Source of the DNA: Molossus alvarezi
Lineage: Eukaryota; Chordata; Mammalia; Chiroptera; Molossidae
Assembly (NCBI GenBank): GCA_037176705.1
Contig: CM073899.1
Span: 7,626,001 to 7,690,000, forward strand
DNA length: 64,000 nt
Direction of reading: 5' to 3'
Shown here: piece after piece, positions 23,098 to 33,429 of the stretch
Numbering within the stretch: position 1 is the stretch's first letter
Layout: each line of letters opens with the position of its first letter
The notes under the pieces: generated by a model
Seen by the model: only the letters and a program-made list of their open reading frames with translations
Database searches by the model: none
Told to the model about the DNA's origin: nothing
Program-made: the position numbers and the translations under genes

Positions 23098-23460
23098 TTG
23101 TTATGGTTTTCCCACAATGTATGGAAAATACCTGGCTTTTTTGTTTATTATACTCTCCTTTTCTCCTCCTCCCTGCTGTTTTATCAGTTTCAGGATAATT
23201 TGCACTAAGTGGTCTCTGATTCCTCCTCCTCTCCCCTTTCCTTCCCTGTCCTCTCTTGCATTCTTCTGTGAGGAGAGGTTTTATCCCTTTGTTCTCAAGA
23301 CAAGGCCCTGCTATAAGTGGCCTGCAAAGCTTTTTGGCTTTGTTTAACTTTCCTGCCTCAGTTTCCCTATTTCACATGTCCCAGAATTTTTCTGCCTTTT
23401 CATTGTCCTACAACACGCACTTTGTATATCTGACATGTCTACTTGAATGCTGACCAAACA
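23098..23460 (+). mobile_element. Possible LTR relic, related to 32479
   Basis: It starts TGTTATGGTTTTCCCACAAT and resembles the start at 32479 (TGTGATGATTTTCCCCACAG), followed by 'TGCTGTTTTA' at 23173 against 'AGCTGTTTTA' at 32613. The right end and target duplication were not found, so this is a weak call. Confidence 0.3.
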
Positions 23461-23569
23461 TCTCAAACTTAATGTATCTAGAGCAGCACTCTGGATCTCT
23501 ACCCCAGTGGACCTTGTACATTGTCTTCAAGTAAACTGCCCATTTGGCTGAAACTCTCAATCAAGAATC

Positions 23570-24145
23570 ATCTCAAAGTTTATCTTTCCTGACCCACCAT
23601 GTCCAAGGAATCAGCAAGGGCTGTTGCTTCTGTTTCTAAAATATATCCCTAATCCACCCACTTCCTACAGGATACATTTCTTACTCTAGTGCAAGCTGCT
23701 ATAATTTTTTATCTGTACCAATTTAGTAGTCTAGTAATTTAACTCATTGTAGCCTGCTTTTTTCTTGGAATCCTTGCTCTGCACAGCAGTAGGGATACAT
23801 TTTTGACAACATGAATCATTCCATAGCATGACTTTGCTAAATTCTCCCAGGGTTTCCTAATGCACTTGGGATAACATCTGGCTCTGCCAGTCTAATATTT
23901 TTCTCATCACCCTCCCCTCCCTGATCACCTACATTCCAGGTCCTCGTATGGAACAAACTCAGTCCAGCCTTAGGAAATTCGGAGTGCCGTTCCCAAAGCC
24001 TGAAATACTACTTCTCCCCACCCTCATCCCAGATCTTTATTTGTCTGGCTCTTCTTTTTTGTCAGGTCTCAACTTAAATGTCACATTATCAAAGAGACCT
24101 CCCTAACAGGCCAAATAAACCGCCCTCATGGTATTTGTTATAATG
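23570..24145 (+). repeat. L2 LINE 3' region
   Basis: 'caggtctcaacttaaatgtc' followed by 'acattatcaaagagacctcc' matches the well-known L2 3' segment, preceded by its 'cccagatctttatttg' neighbourhood. Diverged and non-coding. Confidence 0.65.
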
Positions 24146-24179
24146 TCTATAACAACTGTCACTGTTAGTATTTTGTTTG

Positions 24180-24945
24180 CACAGTAACATGGTGAAAAAA
24201 TTCACCACTGAGAGATGAGAGAAAAGGGGAGGAACTTTATTACCTCTCCCCATAAACAGGGAAAGATCATGCACTGACTGGCTGTACAAGGGCAGGGAAG
24301 TAGGAGTCATTTGCTCTTTCATTGGGGGCTCTTGGAAGGAAGGGCCAGTGGGGCTGGGAGAGACCCTGCATGAAGTCAAACAGACGCTGGGTTTGCCTTG
24401 AGAGCTGCAGGCTGTTGGTTGTTCAGGAGACTGACCTGAAGAGGTGCCAGGGGGGTTCTCACCCTGTCTTTGTCAGCATCAAGGGGGTGTGGGCGGGGCT
24501 GCAGGTCGCCAGTGAGCCGCAGTCCTGGGTCCAGTGTTCCGATAATCAGGTTGTTAGTCTTTCCATGATGGCAGGTAGTCCCCCTCGTCCTCAGATCAGG
24601 AGCCTGGACAGCATTCCTGAGGTAAACCCCCGAGGCCACACCTCCCAGCCAGGTCAGAGTGGGCTTTCCTTTAGTCAGAACAAAGTGATCATGATGAACA
24701 CTGTAAAGGATGATTAACATTTTTCTTTTCTTTCTTTTTTTTTCTTTGTTGATTTTTAGAGAGATGGAAACATCAATGAGAGAGATCGTCGACTGGTCAC
24801 CTCCTGCATGCCCCCCACTGGGAACCTGGCCCACAACCTGGCATGTGCCCTGACCGGGAATCGAACATGCGACCTCTGGGCGCATGAGTCGACGCTCAAC
24901 CTCTGGGCCACACTAGCCAGACTGATTAACATTTTTCTAACTATG
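24180..24945 (-). mobile_element. Probable LTR, reverse, with nested Ves
   Basis: On the minus strand it starts TGTTAATCATCC (right edge) and carries GGTAATAAAGTTCC near its other end (about 24236), like an LTR polyadenylation signal. Edges and target duplication are unclear, and a Ves lies inside the right end. The overlapping frames on both strands (131 and 169 codons) are not supported as genes. Confidence 0.45.
24727..24922 (-). mobile_element. Ves SINE
   Basis: Reverse Ves with a perfect 16-bp duplication, tgattaacatttttct, at 24711-24726 and 24923-24938. Confidence 0.95.
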
Positions 24946-25224
24946 TCTAGTGCCCCACTATGATTAGTTTTCTTACTCTTCTAATATTTTCTGTTAATTC
25001 TAATATTCTTCTGCCTCTTTCCACTGGGTATAAAAGTGGTTTGAAGTTGCAGACACCAGCCATCTCCATGTTTCATTGCCAGGTGCTTCTCATGCATTGT
25101 GCAAAAAATCATGAAAAAAGAAAAACCTATTTTCTGTCCTTACAATCACTATGAGAAATTACTAACCCATGGCTTTCCTTATGGATTCTCCTCTTTCCCT
25201 ATGACCCATGCTGCAGGAAAGCAG

Positions 25225-25315
25225 TAACCTTGTGTTTCTTGTGAATACTCTTCCTAAGAATAGTCTGAGCACACACTGGCTGTTCAGTAAATGGTGGTAA
25301 TTGAATGATTAGTGA
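25225..25315 (+). repeat. L2 LINE 3' terminus
   Basis: 'ccttgtgtttcttgtgaata' through 'gttcagtaaatggtggtaat' to 'tgaatgattagtgag' follows the L2 3' end, which normally closes with a 'tcaataaatattgttgaatga'-like tail. It may be the continuation of the L2 at 23570-24145. Confidence 0.6.
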
Positions 25316-25583
25316 GTCTTGTGATAATTTCTGAGAATGCGAAATTAAACAAAATATCATCTTTGCCCTTCAAACCTGGGAAATAGTTGTTATTTATAGA
25401 AATAGAGCTTTAATAGTATGATTTTCAAATTATGCTTATCTATTTTGAAACTACCTAAGGAGTAGTTTCCATGTTGTAATAAGAATTTATTTTTAGGAAA
25501 TCCCATCTTGTATGCTTCTATAATTATAATATTTTATTATTATTAACTAGATGGATATTCATGTTTAAAATTACTAAATTTGC

Positions 25584-25793
25584 CTCGCCGGAGTGGCTCA
25601 GTGGATTGAACATCATCCTATGGACTGAGAGGTCTTGGGTCCATTCCCAGTCAGGGCACATGCTCCGGTTATGGGCTCGATCCCCAGTAGGGGGTGTGTA
25701 AGAGGCAGCCGACTGATGTATCTCTTTCACATTAATATTTCTGTCTCTGTCTCCCTTCCTCTCTCTCTGTAAAAAAAAAAAAAAAAAAAAAAA
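25584..25793 (+). mobile_element. Ves SINE
   Basis: Plus Ves: 'gccggagtggctcagtgg' head, CT-rich end and a 24-base A-tail. The long pure A-tail suggests a fairly recent insertion. Confidence 0.92.
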
Positions 25794-25799
25794 GACTCT

Positions 25800-26635
25800 C
25801 AATGAAAGTGTCAGGGCTGTGAATGAGCGGTGGAAATGAAGAAATTAAGCTACAGAAGAACTCCTGGGCAGGGCCGCATCAGCTCCCTAGAAATGATATA
25901 GAAAAGAAGTGAGATTGGGTGGGGCTGCTTCGACTCACTGAAAAGTCAGAAACCCTGCTGATATAGGTTGTGACATAACAAGAGTAGGGTTGTCAAAATT
26001 GATGTAATAAATACTCCAGATATGAGTAGCCTGTGGACGAATGTACCCGGTGTCCTGAAGGTGGCCTTACCAATCCTGGGGATAGATTTACCCCGCTCAG
26101 ACAGAGGACTTAATCAGAAAGCCCATTTGAGAGAATAAGAAAACCAGTTTGACCCTGGACGTGTTTACCCCATGCCCGGAGGATGGCGTTAACAATGACC
26201 AGGAAAGCCAGGTGCCCTGGGGATGGATTTACCCCACTCAGGCAGGGACCGGAACTCCACATCTGTCAAGCCAGTCAGGTAGGTCCTGACTCACTGGACC
26301 CTTCACCCAGATGTTGCCTGGGGACGGTCATGTGGGTGGGTGACTCCATGTCCATAAGGCAGGTTTACCTTCCATCTCAGCTTTGATGAAGGATTTACTC
26401 TGCAGCTGACAGGTAGGTTTCCTGAATACCAACAATGAGGGGAGTGTAATGACAACAACTCCAGGTCCCAGAGTCACCTACTGTCACCAGAGAAAAGTCA
26501 GGTTAGGGAAGGATGACAGGAGCCTGACGATTTTTTCTACAAACTAAAAACTTTTACAACCTCTGCAACCTTATATAATTTGTCAATGTTTTACCCATTC
26601 AGGAATAACCACCATTAGAATAACTCAGTTTCAAT
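25800..26635. repeat. Unassigned DNA with degenerate internal repeats
   Basis: Around 26090-26400 a motif like 'GGGATGGATTTACCCCACTCAG' recurs in diverged form (ggggatagatttaccccgct; gtgtttaccccatgcccgga; ggggatggatttaccccact; gatgaaggatttactctgca). The 67-codon plus frame at 26183-26386 lies inside it. Family unknown; it could be the interior of an old ERV, since an LTR follows. Confidence 0.4.
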
Positions 26636-26641
26636 TCTTGT

Positions 26642-27085
26642 TGTTATAACTCAGTGCCATTGACCCAAACCCCCAGAGGCCTTCACGACAACCAAAGGGG
26701 TTGTCAGTTTACTCATTTACTGAAGAACATTCTTCACTAACTAATCCCTAAGTAATCGCTAACCCTGGGGTAATAACTAACCCTTGAGTAATCCTGGGGT
26801 CGGCGCCAGGGATAATCTATTGAAAACATCTTGACCTTTGAGATGTCTGGGAAACTGAGTAACAGGTAATTAACTAACTGCTAAATTCTGCTTCTGTAAC
26901 ATGCTTGCTTACACGTAGCAACCCCCCTTACAAAATCCTATAAAAAGGAGCCATTTTAGCTCTCCGCCGCCGCAGTTACTCCTGTGTGGGACATACTGCA
27001 GGTGCCTGCGGACTTAGCTCAATAAACTCCTTTTGTTAAACCCCATCTCGGCGTCTGAGTTTGGTCGATCTCCTGGGTTACAACA
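26642..27085 (+). mobile_element. Solo ERV LTR (family D), complete
   Basis: 444 bp, TGTTATAAC...GTTACAACA, with mirror-image ends TGTT/AACA. The exact 4-bp duplication TTGT lies at 26638-26641 and 27086-27089. In plus orientation it has a CTATAAAAAGG TATA box, then 'gcagttactcctgtgtggga' at the expected cap region, and CAATAAACTCC as polyadenylation signal. This order gives U3-R-U5. No internal viral sequence is attached. Confidence 0.9.
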
Positions 27086-27240
27086 TTGTCCTTTAAAAAA
27101 CATATTTCTACACCTTATTCATTCTATTATCAAAATTATATAATTTTTTTCCAACTTAATATGAACTTTAGAAACCTCAATTTCCAATGATAACCAAAAG
27201 AATAAACAACCAGCATTCCTTAAATTGATGTTTATGAATT

Positions 27241-27463
27241 TTTTTTTTATCCTCACCCAAAGACATTTTTCCATTTTTGTTCAGATACAGTGGGAGGGAG
27301 AGAGAGGAAGAGAGAGAAACATCCATGTGAAAGGGACACATCGAGTGGCTGCCTCCCACACGACCTCAACCAAGGCTGGAGAGAATTTGCAGCCAAGGTA
27401 TGTGCCCTTGACCAGAATCGAACCGGAGACTCATTGGTCCTCAGGCCAAACTGGCCAGGGCTA
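27241..27463 (-). mobile_element. Ves SINE
   Basis: Reverse Ves (TCCTCACCCAAAGACA ... AAACTGGCCAGGGC) with 'tatgaattttt' on the left and 'tatgaatattttt' on the right. Confidence 0.93.
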
Positions 27464-27982
27464 TGAATATTTTTAAAACATATTTTTACTTTAGAAACAC
27501 CCCTTCAACAAAGCACAAGTCATCATATTGATAGTTCAAATTTATAGACTTTCTGCAATAAAAAATCAAAAGCAGGCAAACTTAAGACCTGGCTAGCAAA
27601 CAATGTTTCAGTATTTCATGCTATTTCAAAACATCTTTATATTCAATAACTTTTATCAACATTTACTAATTTAGAAAAAAAATGGCTGAAATAAATTGAT
27701 CTGCTCCAATGGTTAGAGTTTTTTCCCTTTTGATAAGTATCACCTTTCAGAAATTTGCATTTAAAAAAATGGTCCAGACCAGAGCTCTTAGTGAAGAACA
27801 GGAATTTGCATTTCAAAGGATCTGGGACTTTGGTTTCATAAAGCCAATTATCTATAGGCCTCTTGAGATGCATAGGGAAGGTTTTAGAAAGGTAAAGCAT
27901 TTTGATGGGCTTTGAATTGTTTCTGGATCCACACCTCTGGCCTTGTGAAAATTCCATTTGTAAAACAAGGACAGTCATTTTC

Positions 27983-28213
27983 TTTTAATGTTTTTTCTTT
28001 TTCTTTTTCTTTTTATTGATCTTTAGAAAGAGAGGAATGGAGAGGGAGAGAGAGAGAGAAACATAAATGAGAGAAAACATTGATTGGCTGCCTTCAGCAT
28101 GCCTTCTGCCTGGGGATTGGCCCACAACCTGGGCATGTGCCCTAATGGGGAATCACACCGGGACCTCTTGGTGCCTGGGTTGATGCTCAACCACTGAGCC
28201 ACACTGGCCGGGC
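27983..28213 (-). mobile_element. Ves SINE
   Basis: Reverse Ves with the perfect 15-bp duplication aggacagtcattttc at 27968-27982 and 28214-28228. Confidence 0.95.
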
Positions 28214-29312
28214 AGGACAGTCATTTTCAATACCTCAGAGGCTAGGTTGCCACCCAACTATTGGCAATGGACTGACAAATCTATGTATCCATTTTTGAAA
28301 TATGTCTTTCCATTTGGGTATATTTTGTTCATTTATAGACAGCATATAGCTTAGGGTTGCCTGAGAATCATAAAGATTTGGATCTATGGGAATGGTAAAA
28401 CAGGTTTAATTGCAAGATAGTGTTAAAATTAATCGTGCCATTAACTGGCCAACCTCTCCGTTGCCCACTTTACACTGGGGCCAGGCTGTGTTACAAAAGA
28501 TTAGCCTTTTTCTTGAGGGACTCGAGGTCAAATTTCTCCCAGTTGGTGAGCATGTATCTCAAAAAAAATGTGGGCTCTTAAAGCGCTGTAGACTAGTTCA
28601 TCATCTATGGAGAGACAGGTAATTAGCAAGCATTAGAAGCATTTCTTCAAGTCTCTGGGCTGTTTGGGGCCATTCCCTGAGGCTCTCATGGAAAATAATA
28701 ATGAAGAAAAGATACATTCAATCAGTTTCAAGATTAGTTTCCTCTTGGAAGTTTTCTTTAAAATCATCACTTTCCCCTGTAGTTCAGTATCTAGTTCATT
28801 TAGCAATAAATTCAATATTACCCTTCTGGAAAAACTATTCGTGAGCATCACTGATTTCAAAAAGTGTTCCCTATCAGGTGGATTGGGGAAGACTTGATTA
28901 GCAAATATATATATTGTCCCACAATATTTCTTATTTGGAAGACTCTGATTTAAAAACAGACATTGATTAGTCACTTCTGACGTTTGTACAGAAGTTTTAC
29001 TCCCAGGGAGGAGACAATTTAGTTGGGTGTGGTTAAGAACAAATAAAGTAGCCCCAGGTATCTGTCAGGGCCTTAGTGCCTTCCCTTTTTATGATAATTT
29101 CAACTTCTCCCAGACTATTAGTGAGGAGGAGGAAAGTACCCTCGGAGGAAACCTTTGCTTGCTTTTGGTTTCTTTTCTAAGTCCAGTTTTGGTTTTCTAT
29201 AATCCTTTTTAAGGTGACCTAGCTTTCTGCAATAGAAACACACTCCTCTATAGTTTCACAGCAGACTTCATTTAGCAATCCTATTGCCTTTCTCCTAGAA
29301 ACCAGTAGGTAA

Positions 29313-29551
29313 GCCCTGACCGGTTTGGCTCAGCGGTTAGAGCATCGGCCTGCGATCTGCAGAGACCCGGGTTCAGTTCCCGCTAAGGGCACCTACCTCG
29401 GTTGCAGTTTGTCCCCGGCCCTGGTTGGGTCCTGTGGGTGGCAACCCTTTCACATCGATGTCTCTCTCTCTCTCTCTCTCTCTCCCTCCCACTCTATCTG
29501 AACAAAATATCAAAAAATGTCCTCGAGTGAAGATTTAAAAAAAAAAGAAGA
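29313..29551 (+). mobile_element. Ves SINE (young type)
   Basis: Near-consensus plus copy starting GCCCTGACCGGTTTGGCTCA. The duplication agaaaccagtaggta(a) lies at 29297-29312 and, with one inserted base, at 29552-29567. Confidence 0.95.
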
Positions 29552-30699
29552 AGAAACCAAGTAGGTATTTTAATTGGAATAGGCCAGAATTGCCAGCACT
29601 GTACTCTTTAACAGTAAATAAAATCATTTGCAAACCCATAGGGGACTCAGAGAAAAAACATATTATCACTGTCCCCCTCATGCCTAAAACCAGCCTTTCT
29701 GGTTTGTTTTTTTGTTATGTAATTGACCTGTGCTCCTTCCAGGACTTTCTAATTTGTAATCAAGATAAGCTTCCTGCTCATTTAGCTTTAATTCTAAAGC
29801 TGCTTTTTCTAATTTGTATGAAAAAAAACCACAAAAAATTGTTGTAGGCATAAAAAAAAAGTTACATTTTAGCCATCTTAAGTTGATATCACTTCTAATT
29901 AAATATTCCCATCTCTGTAAGTTAGGAGTGTTAATGGAGGCTGGGAGTTTTTGGCCTTGGGGGCAGAATTTCCCATGTTGATTTTAGTTTTATTTTGAGA
30001 TCTATAGAGTCTGAAAAAAACCTTCAGATATATTATGTACTGGATTGAGGCACACTGCCTGTGTGTTGAGCCTCAAGTCATCTTAAACTTCCCACATGTC
30101 TCAGCTTTCCCTTCCCCCATCCACAGAGATTTAGCAGTCACCTAAGATTGCCTGAGATTCAATCCAGAGGCGGAAGGATAGTATATGGAGGTAAAGGGGC
30201 TGAGGGTAAAGAAGGGTTAGAGGTTGTTTTCTCTGGTTTTGGAGGCTGCCGGGTGGAAGTAGAGAGGATGCTGCAGGAGCAACAGAGTTCAGAGAAGGCC
30301 TGAATGTAGGTAATCTTGGACCATTTAGCTAGGTGGCAGCAATATAAATCCAATTGGAGAAGCGCATTATAGTTGAGAGTGCCATTTTGGTGCCAGTATC
30401 CTGATTGTCTGATTTATTAATGGCCATCCTGTATTGCTTTAAAAGGCAAGCCTGAAGTGAATTCCTGGGAGTGGTAGACATTGAGTCGCCCATGGTGGTA
30501 TTCTGAAAAAGGAGATTACAATGGGAAGAGTAGTGAGTGCCTTGTGAGAGGGACAAACCGAGAGCTGGCATGGCGACCTTTGTTCTGTGTCTTTCCTTGT
30601 GCTAAAACTGGTTCTAGGAGGTGATCCATCACTATAAAAGGTTCAGATTGAACTGAACTGGTCCCCAGTGGCTAGGTAAAAGTTGTAACATCCTTCATA

Positions 30700-30744
30700 T
30701 TTAAAACATTTTTTTGTTGTTGTTGTTCTTTGTTGTTTTTAGCA

Positions 30745-30789
<45 letters not shown>

Positions 30790-30910
30790 TAGAAACATCA
30801 ATGAGAGAGAACATGATTGGCTGCCTCCTGCATGCCCCCTACCAGGAATCTAACCAGTGACCTCCTGATGCATTGGTCAATGCTCAATCACTGAGCAACC
30901 AGGTGGGCAA
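30700..30910 (-). mobile_element. Ves SINE
   Basis: Reverse Ves containing a (GA)n expansion at 30745-30785. The flanks aacatccttcatattta and aacatcttccatattta are its duplication (two differences). Confidence 0.92.
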
Positions 30911-31568
30911 CATCTTCCATATTTAATCCCTAATACAAGTGAGAGTGGTCAGACCCAGAAGTGGGATTTGCTTGTGAAACACTAATGTGTTGCGACTTGC
31001 CTGCCAGTGAGCTATCTCTTCCTGAAACACCAGAATTGGCAATGCCAAGGTTCATAGTTCCTGAAATAAAACCCTACGAGGTGTTTTGGGCCAGGGTTTG
31101 GGCAATTGTGTGCTTTTTCATAGTGTACCTCAGTTGCTCGGATGTGTGCTTGAGACTGGCAGGCTGTCCAAGGCAATCTTACTTGTTCCGAGCCCAGTTT
31201 ATCCCGTCACAGAAGTCTTCTAACAGCAGCTGCCCTAGTGGTTTTTAAGTGGCTGACCCATGACCGTGCCTACAAGTGGCGGCCCCATGGGGCACTGAGA
31301 GCTTCCGTCCCTAGTGCCCTGTTCCCCAGAATGAAGTGACTGGCGCACTAGCAGGGCGCAGGTCTGGGGATCTGGCGCTCCTGCTGCCACTCAGGAGCGC
31401 AGAAGAACTTGGTCATGTTGTACCCTGAGACCAAAAGTCTCTAAGGTTCAGGGGGAAGGGACAGGGAAGGAGGCAGAAGCAAAAAAGGGACAACTTTTCT
31501 TCTGGTTATCCCTGTACTGGCCATCAGAATGAAAATTTAAATTCGGTGGTTTGAGCTGTGTGGGCATA

Positions 31569-31879
31569 TGTCAGAGATCAAGGGTTGCAGAGGGGTTTTA
31601 GGCAGTGAGATACCCAAGGTAAAGAAAGCACACGGAGCCGACATCAGGAGGGGTCAACAAACGGCAGCAGCCTCATTCAATACACTAGCGGCTTTTATAG
31701 ACTCATGTGGAGGGATACTCCGCAGGGGCGGTGCAGCGGACTGTGTGGCGCATGCGTCCTAAGCTTTTGCTGTGTCATGCTTATACGATGGTAACGTGGT
31801 CCGCACCTGTGCAGCCAGTTCCCGGGTCATGTCCTGAACCGTGGCCTCTATCAACAAGCCAGGTCCTCAGGCCCTAACA
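31569..31879 (-). mobile_element. Solo ERV LTR (family E)
   Basis: 311 bp, TGTCAG...CTAACA on plus, so TGTTAGGGCC...CTGACA on minus. The flanks gcata and gcgta (31564-31568, 31880-31884) fit a 5-bp duplication with one change. On minus there is a TCTATAAAAGC TATA box. The short, GC-rich form recalls class II ERV LTRs. Confidence 0.7.
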
Positions 31880-31895
31880 GCGTACTAAATAACCA

Positions 31896-32281
31896 TGTCA
31901 GACAGTGAATAAAGAAAAATTAGGTTTATTTAAAGAAAAGGAGATAGGGGATGGGGATCGCCAAAGGGAAGGGCTACACTTCACTGAGCCATCGGGTATT
32001 ATTGGGTCAATAATGGCAGTGCCTAGGAGCTGGAGTTTCGTCCTTATATGTATCCATTGGCAGGAAGCTTTTCTCAGTCGGTCTTGATTGGTGGGTTTAG
32101 GCAGGGGGTTGGGTCTATAGGAATGTGGACGTGTGATTGGGTGCTTCTTTGTTTCCGGGTGCCTGGCGGCATTTCTTGACCAGCCCGTTCTCCTGTGGTG
32201 GGAAGTTTGGTCTTGGTTCTGGTGCAGCAGGAAGGCCGCACAATGGCTGTTAGGAATTACATTGTCCTGTAAGTGCTAACA
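31896..32281 (-). mobile_element. LTR-like element (family F), next to E
   Basis: Plus strand reads TGTCAGACAGTG...GTGCTAACA, giving TGTTAGCAC...CTGACA on minus. On minus it has a CATATAAGG TATA-like box and AAATAAACC as polyadenylation signal. No matching target duplication was found, so the edges may be wrong. Confidence 0.5.
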
Positions 32282-32478
32282 GACTGTGCACTGTTTATGA
32301 AGAATTAAAACCTACTTCTCCACCCTTTGAATCAGGGTGGTCTTCAGATTTGATTTCTCTGATAGAAGGCAACAGAGTGGTGGTGGGGTAGTCCCCAGTC
32401 GGGGCATCAAGCACCCTTGAACTACGGTTCTCTTTTGGACCTTTCCCCTATAAGGACAAAAAACAGGATTTTCTTTTT

Positions 32479-33058
32479 GTGATGATTTTCCCCACAGTTT
32501 ATGAGAAGCACCTGGTAATTAAACATGGAGATTGCTGGCATCTATTACTTCAAGACACTTTTCTACTCCAACAGTAAAATAGATAAGGTCTGGTCTTCCC
32601 CCCTCCCCCTCCCAGCTGTTTTAGCAACTCCAAAATGATTCATACCAAAGAGCTTCTAATAAATAGAAACTTCCCTCCCCCCACCCCCTTCAAACAAATC
32701 GCCCTTTTCCAAACTCTTTGTAACCCCTTCAGATGAAACTCCCCTTTATACACTCTCTGCTCCAAAGCTTATTTTGCAGGCTAAAGGAGATATGAGAAGA
32801 ACACCTCCCTGGCACGTCGGCTGGACTGTCTCTTAGAAAACAAATTGCATCTTCTCAAGGCAAAACCCCCAAATCTGTTCAACTTCAACACAATCCCTTC
32901 CCTAAAACACCCAATAACAAGCAACTTGCCTATCTTTGGTTGCCCAAGGCCGCCTGGTACTTAGCCCATTCCCTGAACTATGGAGAAAGTAATAAACTCT
33001 CCCCTTTTCTCCCTGTTGTGAATTCTTTCACAAGCCCATGTCACTGGCCAACCCTAAC
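32479..33058 (+). mobile_element. Possible LTR, weak edges
   Basis: It starts like the segment at 23098 and ends with AATAAACTC then CCAACCCTAACA. This polyadenylation signal followed about 60 bases later by a CA end is LTR-like. No target duplication was seen. Confidence 0.35.
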
Positions 33059-33429
33059 ATCCCTCACATAGTAACAAGGACAAGCCAGTTAGAGGATGAG
33101 AAGTGATATGGATCAGAACTGAGTCCATTTCAGATGACTATCCTAGCGCAGTCATTCCCAGACATCTCCCAGCTTGCTACAGTCATATCTGCAAGCCAAC
33201 CTGAGATTAGATGATGTAGATTCATGACACGAATTTTGGGGGTAGTCAGTATCATGTCAGTACTTAACTGATACAAAATATTTTATTTAAGAGTCCAAGT
33301 GTCATTTTCTCTGAATCATTTACCTAGCAAGCCATTCGAGTTAATCACATCCTCCTCTCTGCTTCTGTGACATTTGATTACTTCTTATTGTATTATATAT
33401 TTTTTTGCACTGAAATCAATTGCAAAAGA

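Larger units (their letters stand above)
28380..31262 (-). pseudogene. Degraded class I ERV gag relic
   Basis: Read on the minus strand from right to left. An ATG at about 31260 opens with MGQPL, like the myristoylated start of gamma-type gag. Around 30310-30360 the text 'CCHLAKWSKITYIQAF' fits a gag matrix region. A proline-rich stretch follows (30170-30260). Near 29215-29245 'CFYCRKLGHLKKDY' matches a nucleocapsid zinc knuckle CX2CX4HX4C whose last Cys is Tyr. Every part is broken by stops and frame changes. A Ves (29313-29551) and another Ves (30700-30910) sit inside. A segment at 28430-28500, 'FCNTAWPQ', also looks like matrix but lies on the wrong side of the knuckle, so rearrangement or chance similarity is possible. 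No pol or env was recognised. Not functional. Confidence 0.45.

Noticed and set aside
29313..29400. tRNA-like head of Ves SINEs (A and B boxes)
   Set aside because: The tRNA-like segments are the 5' ends of SINEs followed by the SINE body and A-tail, not tRNA genes.
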